10,565 bases of DNA from Candidatus Cloacimonadota bacterium (GTDB lineage: Bacteria; Cloacimonadota; Cloacimonadia; Cloacimonadales; WRIO01). Location: the NCBI GenBank assembly GCA_023230175.1, contig JALNXV010000095.1, positions 1-10,565 on the forward strand. Direction: 5' to 3'. Under the pieces are notes generated by a model that saw only the letters and a program-made list of their open reading frames with translations, searched no databases and had not been told where the DNA came from. The position numbers and the translations under genes were made by a program. Of the stretch, positions 7,108 through 10,565 are shown piece after piece; position 1 is the stretch's first letter; every line of letters begins with the position of its first letter.

Positions 7108-7919
7108 TATTCCTTCTTATAAATTGCGGGCATAATATATTTAAAAGAATGAGATATTCCGTTTAAACTTTCGGAATGACCTATCATTAGGTATGAGCCT
7201 GTATTCATAAAATTATACATTTTATTGACAATAAGTTCTTTAACTTTTGTATCAAAATAAATCATAACATTACGACAAAAAATAACATCATATTTAGAAG
7301 ACAATTTAAATGGTTCAATTAAATTTAGTTTTTCAAAAACAATATGTTGTTTGAGTTCATCTTTAATTTTGACATAACCTTTAGCACTATTTTTCCCTTC
7401 AAAAAAATATTTTTTAGTTATCATTGGTGAAACTTTCTCTAAGGAACTTAACGGATAAATACCTCTCTGAGCAATAGATAAGACCTTAGTAGAAATATCT
7501 GTTGCTAAGATTTCAAAGTTATGTTTATGACTTAATAATTCTTTTAATGTGATTGCTATTGAGTATGGTTCTTCTCCTGATGAACAGGCAGAACTCCATA
7601 TATTAATCATTTTATCATTATTTTTTAAAAATTCAGGATACCAAATATTTTTAAGAAATTCAAAATGCTTTATTTCTCTGAAAAAATGAGTTACATTTGT
7701 TGAAATTAAATTTATAAATTCCATTAATTCTTTTTCTGAATTATCTTTTTTTATAAGTTCATAGTATGCTCTATATGAGGGAATTCCTCTTATGCGTAAG
7801 ATTTTGTTTACTCTAGATTGTAAAAGTTGTTTTTTTCCAAAGTGTAGATTTATACCTGTTCTTTCGTAAACAAGCTTAGAAAATAAAGCAAAATCATTAT
7901 CTGAAATTACATAATCCAT
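7107..7919 (-). CDS. cheR: Chemotaxis protein-glutamate O-methyltransferase CheR
   Basis: CheR uses SAM to methylate glutamates on chemoreceptors, opposing CheB. The 270-residue length is typical. The N-terminal helical domain (about 1-70) is followed by TNVTHFFRE (74-82), the SAM-binding motif I SSACSSGEEPYSIA (109-122), ATDIS (139-143), FCRNVMIYFD (214-223) and IGHSESL (246-252). All match the family. There is no C-terminal TPR extension or receptor-tethering domain. It begins 3 bases after the cheA stop with only a weak GAGTAAG before the ATG, suggesting translational coupling. Its stop shares a base with the next start. Confidence 0.97.
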   Translation of the reverse strand: MDYVISDNDFALFSKLVYERTGINLHFGKKQLLQSRVNKILRIRGIPSYRAYYELIKKDNSEKELMEFINLISTNVTHFFREIKHFEFLKNIWYPEFLKNNDKMINIWSSACSSGEEPYSIAITLKELLSHKHNFEILATDISTKVLSIAQRGIYPLSSLEKVSPMITKKYFFEGKNSAKGYVKIKDELKQHIVFEKLNLIEPFKLSSKYDVIFCRNVMIYFDTKVKELIVNKMYNFMNTGSYLMIGHSESLNGISHSFKYIMPAIYKKE

Positions 7920-7922
7920 ATC

Positions 7923-9944
7923 TTACTCAATATCTAATTTACTAACATCTAAAATTAAACCTACTCTACCATCACCCATTATTGTTGCACCGGATACTCC
8001 TTCTAAATTTTTAAATTTCTCTCCAAGAGTTTTAACTACAACACTTTGTATGCCGATTAATTCATCGACAGCAACAGCAAATTGTTTTTCTCCGGTTTCT
8101 AAAATAATCAACAGACTATTTTCTAAGCTTTCATCTTGTTTAGAAATCTTAAACTTTCTGTTTAAACGTATGATTGGGATTAGCTTATCTTCAATTTTTA
8201 TAGTGTCGCCTTTACCCATAACGCTATTTAAATTATCTTTGGTTGGCTTAATTGAACGCTTAATATTTGCAATAGGTATCAAATATAATTCTGTTTCAAT
8301 TTTCACCAACATTCCTTCGATAATAGCCAACGTTAAAGGTAAAATAATCCTAAAAGTTGAACCTTCATTTGGATTTGAATAAATTTCTACACTACCTCCT
8401 AAATGATTGATAGATTGCATTACTACATCCATACCTACACCTCGACCGGATACGTTAGATACTTTTTCCATTGTAGAAAATCCGGGTAGAAATACTAATT
8501 TAAATATCTCTGAATCAGATAAGACTTGTCCGGACAATATCAATTTTTTTTCAATTGCTTTTTGTTTTATTTTTTCTTTATTCAATCCTTTTCCGTCATC
8601 TTTAACATCTATTATGATAGAATTACCTTTATGATAGGCACTTAAGGTTATAGTACCCTTTTCCGATTTATTGTTTTGTAATCTTTCCTCGGTAGTTTCA
8701 ATTCCGTGGTCACAAGCATTTCTAATCATATGAACCAGAGGCTCGTTAATTGATTCTACCATATTTTTATCTATTTCGGTGTCTTCACCTAAGATATTTA
8801 GTTCGATCGCTTTATTCTGATGCTTTGAAAGATAGTCTCTAACAACTCTTTTCATTTTATTGAAAGTACTACCAATAGGTATCATCCTTAAAGACATTGA
8901 TACTTTCTGTAAATCAGAGATAACTCTTTGCAATTGAGACATTTTCTTTATGAAATTATGATCAATGATTTTCATAATATATTTGTCTTGATGTAGTAGA
9001 TTAAATGTAATTACTAATTCCCCTACCATATCAATTAATGAATCAAGTTTTTCAACCTTAACCCTGATACTATCTTCAGAATTTTTTATATTTATTTCTT
9101 GAGTTTCTTTGTTTTCCCGGGTTAAGGCTATATCTTCTACATTATTTTCAGAAAACATTTCTTGAGATGATGAAGATTCATTAGTTATATTTTTTAAATG
9201 CATTACTAATGTATTGATTTCTTCATCACCGGCATTTTCAATACGATTATCAATATCTAAACCGGAAATAATTTTCTTGATTAAATCTATAGCTTTAAAG
9301 ATTAGTGTTGAAATATTATTATTTATTTTTATTTTACCGTTTCTTGCTTTATCTAAAATATTTTCAGCTTCATGAGATAAATAATTAATCTTTTTTAAGC
9401 CCATAAAGCCACTTACACCTTTTAAAGTATGGAAGGGTCTGAAAATTTCATTGATTAAATTTAAATTATCGGGATATTTCTCTAATTCCAACATATGATT
9501 TTCCAATAAAACCACATATTCTCTTGCTTCATTTAAAAAATCTGAAAAGATATCATCATCTGCTTGCTCAAATTGAAATTCTTCTTTCTGTGTCTCTTGG
9601 ATATTTATATTATTTATCTGAGTTTGAATATTTTCAGGTATATTTATAGTATCTGTTGAAGATTCTATTATTTTTTTAAAGTTTTCAAAATTAACTATTA
9701 TTGTATTGTAAACATTATCAATATCATCAATTGGATCTATATCAATTAAAATAAGTTTCTCTATTAAATTTCCGATACTGTCTAATAACTTTGTTAAAGA
9801 AGCGTTATTATGTTGTTTAATTTCGGTTTTTAAAAAATCAACTTGAACTAATAAAGATGCCATATCTTGATTATTTTTTTCATCTAAATCTATAAGATTC
9901 ATAGAAAAATATTCAATTACATCTTTAAATTTTTGACTATACAT
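7923..9944 (-). CDS. cheA: Chemotaxis histidine kinase CheA
   Basis: CheA autophosphorylates in response to receptors and passes phosphate to CheY and CheB. Using the ATG at 9944 gives 673 residues; this start is chosen because GAGG (9951-9954) lies 6 bases before it, whereas the ATG at 9956 has no such signal. Residues 1-120 are a helical, acidic segment of unclear nature. The HPt domain (about 126-231) has phospho-acceptor His172 in FHTLKG. A linker without a recognisable P2 domain leads to the dimerisation helices (about 291-356). The ATPase has the N box HMIRNACDHG (405-414), DDGKG (449-453), FLPGFST (485-491) and GRGVGMD (500-506). The CheW-like regulatory domain is 541-673. It is the first gene of the operon. 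Confidence 0.97.
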   Translation of the reverse strand: MYSQKFKDVIEYFSMNLIDLDEKNNQDMASLLVQVDFLKTEIKQHNNASLTKLLDSIGNLIEKLILIDIDPIDDIDNVYNTIIVNFENFKKIIESSTDTINIPENIQTQINNINIQETQKEEFQFEQADDDIFSDFLNEAREYVVLLENHMLELEKYPDNLNLINEIFRPFHTLKGVSGFMGLKKINYLSHEAENILDKARNGKIKINNNISTLIFKAIDLIKKIISGLDIDNRIENAGDEEINTLVMHLKNITNESSSSQEMFSENNVEDIALTRENKETQEINIKNSEDSIRVKVEKLDSLIDMVGELVITFNLLHQDKYIMKIIDHNFIKKMSQLQRVISDLQKVSMSLRMIPIGSTFNKMKRVVRDYLSKHQNKAIELNILGEDTEIDKNMVESINEPLVHMIRNACDHGIETTEERLQNNKSEKGTITLSAYHKGNSIIIDVKDDGKGLNKEKIKQKAIEKKLILSGQVLSDSEIFKLVFLPGFSTMEKVSNVSGRGVGMDVVMQSINHLGGSVEIYSNPNEGSTFRIILPLTLAIIEGMLVKIETELYLIPIANIKRSIKPTKDNLNSVMGKGDTIKIEDKLIPIIRLNRKFKISKQDESLENSLLIILETGEKQFAVAVDELIGIQSVVVKTLGEKFKNLEGVSGATIMGDGRVGLILDVSKLDIE

Positions 9945-9950
9945 AAACAT

Positions 9951-9954
9951 CCTC
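9951..9954 (-). promoter_or_regulatory. Ribosome-binding site of cheA
   Basis: GAGG on the minus strand lies 6 bases before the ATG at 9944. Two in-frame ATGs (9956 and 9950) lie upstream of or within this signal and so are poorer starts. Confidence 0.6.
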
Positions 9955-9980
9955 ATCTAACATATTATTTATTCTTCACT

Positions 9981-10009
9981 ATGATAATTTCTTTGTTGTT
10001 TAATGTCAA
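9981..10009 (-). promoter_or_regulatory. Sigma-70-type promoter of the chemotaxis operon
   Basis: On the minus strand a perfect -35 TTGACA (10,009-10,004) is followed by a 17-base spacer and a -10 TATCAT (9986-9981, five of six consensus bases). Long A-tracts at 10,010-10,026 lie directly upstream of the -35 and look like an UP element. Transcription would begin near 9974, giving a leader of about 30 bases before cheA. No sigma-28-type sequence is evident in its place. No other gap in the operon is large enough for a full intergenic promoter. Confidence 0.75.
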
Positions 10010-10026
10010 TATTTTTTTTGTTTTTT

Positions 10027-10158
10027 GTTCAAGTTTTTAATATATGATTTGATAAAAAAGAATTTCTATATATATAAGTGGGACATATTAGAATTTTTCT
10101 GACTTAACTACAAATTACATCATTTTTTTATATAAGGCTATCAATAATTATGATATCC
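10027..10158. other. AT-rich intergenic DNA with no recognised gene
   Basis: This stretch between the operon promoter and the tandem repeat is very AT-rich with T-runs. It has no ORF with a credible ribosome-binding site. I see no RNA gene or clear operator. A weak plus-strand TTGATA...TATATA pair at about 10,049-10,077 leads to no gene. Confidence 0.6.
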
Positions 10159-10275
10159 GAGCATCCTTGCTTGCACTTTGTTATGTTGTGTGAGCATCCT
10201 TGCTTGAACTTTGTTTTGTTGTGCGAGCATCCTTGCTTGAACTTTGTTTTGTTGTGCGAGCATCCTTGCTTGCAC
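10159..10275 (+). repeat. 33-bp tandem array of palindromic units, about 3.5 copies
   Basis: Units begin at 10,159, 10,192, 10,225 and 10,258, each with GAGCATCCTTGCTTG. The first three are exactly 33 bases; the fourth stops after 18. Copies two and three are identical; the first differs at a few positions. With the preceding TGTGC, each core folds as GTGCGAGCA, a TCCT loop and TGCTTGAAC or TGCTTGCAC, so an RNA from this region would carry serial hairpins. Related copies occur in inverted orientation at 10,457-10,478 and in diverged form near 1220-1246. It resembles REP-type interspersed palindromes; function is unknown. Confidence 0.85.
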
Positions 10276-10277
10276 GC

Positions 10278-10296
10278 TACACGTTGGAAACTTGTA
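10278..10296. other. Short imperfect hairpin following the tandem array
   Basis: TACACGTT (10,278-10,285) and AACTTGTA (10,289-10,296) pair with one mismatch around a GGA loop. It immediately follows the last repeat unit and is followed at 10,301 by CTTTTTTA, so with the T-run it could act as a plus-strand terminator. Stem stability is modest. Confidence 0.35.
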
Positions 10297-10344
10297 TAAC
10301 CTTTTTTACATTTCGGAACAGTCTCGGAAGTGGATAAAGTGTTG

Positions 10345-10366
10345 ATGGAGATAATCTTATCTCCAT
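10345..10366. other. Perfect 10-bp dyad, possible operator or hairpin
   Basis: ATGGAGATAA (10,345-10,354) is the exact reverse complement of TTATCTCCAT (10,357-10,366), separated by two bases (TC). The tiny spacer suits a protein-binding dyad as well as a hairpin. No gene start lies next to it. Confidence 0.45.
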
Positions 10367-10456
10367 AAGTTGAAAAATCTGTCGTAAAATGCAGAAAAGT
10401 TCTATAAGCTTCCAGCTTGTAGTTTCATAACATATTGAATACCTATAAGGTTTTGA

Positions 10457-10478
10457 GTGCAAGCAAGGATGCTTGCAC
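10457..10478 (-). repeat. Inverted, perfectly palindromic copy of the repeat core
   Basis: GTGCAAGCA (10,457-10,465) and TGCTTGCAC (10,470-10,478) are perfect reverse complements around AGGA. Read on the minus strand the loop is TCCT, as in the tandem array, so this copy has the opposite orientation to the array at 10,159-10,275. Flanking ACAACAT on the plus strand also matches the array's TGTTGTG side in reverse. Confidence 0.75.
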
Positions 10479-10565
10479 AACATTTATTTCGAGACTGCCT
10501 CTGAAATATTTAACATTATCCAACAGCCTTGATATTAAAAAAAGTAAATCAGTGAAAAAATTAAT

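Larger units (their letters stand above)
10310..10507. repeat. About 200-bp unit with imperfect terminal inverted repeats
   Basis: The left end, ATTTCGGAACAGTCTCGG (from 10,310), matches the reverse complement of the right end (10,486-10,507), which reads ATTTCAGAGGCAGTCTCG. Both share ATTTC and CAGTCTCG, with one base of length difference and a few mismatches. The interior holds a 10-bp dyad (10,345-10,366) and a palindromic copy of the 33-bp repeat core (10,457-10,478), but no credible gene. It could be a small non-autonomous element or a structured RNA region; neither is demonstrated. Confidence 0.4.

Noticed and set aside
10049..10077. Plus-strand promoter with TTGATA and TATATA boxes
   Set aside because: In such AT-rich DNA these matches are expected by chance, and no gene follows on the plus strand within the window.
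10159..10275. CRISPR array
   Set aside because: Copies are directly adjacent with a 33-base period and no unique spacers, and no cas gene is present.
10150..10299. A 49-codon plus-strand frame encoding repeats of EHPCLNFVLLC
   Set aside because: The 33-bp unit is a multiple of three, so a frame free of stops stays open by construction; the minus-strand frames of the unit are open too. The nearest AAGG lies about 12 bases before the ATG, too far for a good start.
10277..10483. A 68-codon minus-strand open frame
   Set aside because: It begins inside the palindromic repeat copy, runs through the dyad and inverted-repeat unit, has no ribosome-binding site, and its product resembles no known protein.

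Overview
The window is AT-rich DNA with one dominant object: an 8.6-kb minus-strand gene string that runs from a strong promoter near 10,009 down to 1,315. All eleven genes are separated by 15 bases or less or overlap, so they probably form one operon. In transcription order they are cheA, cheR, a degenerate cheD-like gene, an intact cheD, an HDOD-domain gene, cheY, cheX, cheB, a stand-alone FliG-C-terminal-like mini-gene, an M28 metallopeptidase and a SPOR-domain lipoprotein. At the left edge a plus-strand SAM-dependent methyltransferase, truncated by the window, converges on the operon. The 172-base gap between them holds a hairpin and a diverged copy of a palindromic repeat. To the right of cheA about 600 bases lack any convincing gene: first the promoter region, then a 33-bp tandem palindromic repeat, then a roughly 200-bp unit with imperfect terminal inverted repeats.

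How the genes fit together: CheA is the histidine kinase, CheY and the receiver domain of CheB accept its phosphoryl group, and CheX should remove it from CheY. CheR and CheB methylate and demethylate receptors, and CheD deamidates them. The second CheD-like protein has lost all three catalytic positions and the FliG-like protein keeps little but the fold, so both look like binding proteins. No cheW or receptor gene lies in the window, so the receptor array must be completed from elsewhere in the genome. The peptidase and the lipoprotein have no evident signalling role and may simply be co-transcribed.

Organism: the lipobox lipoprotein with a SPOR domain implies an outer membrane, and the left-edge methyltransferase is of the PG_1098/THUMP-like kind common in Bacteroidota and relatives. 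Yet most genes have strong Shine-Dalgarno sequences and the operon promoter is a textbook TTGACA-N17-TATCAT, unlike typical Bacteroidota. A motile, AT-rich diderm from the wider FCB group (for example Cloacimonadota-like) is my best guess, with low confidence.

The most unusual points are the active/inactive CheD pair, the FliG_C-like mini-protein in a chemotaxis operon, and a palindromic repeat family present at both ends of the locus.
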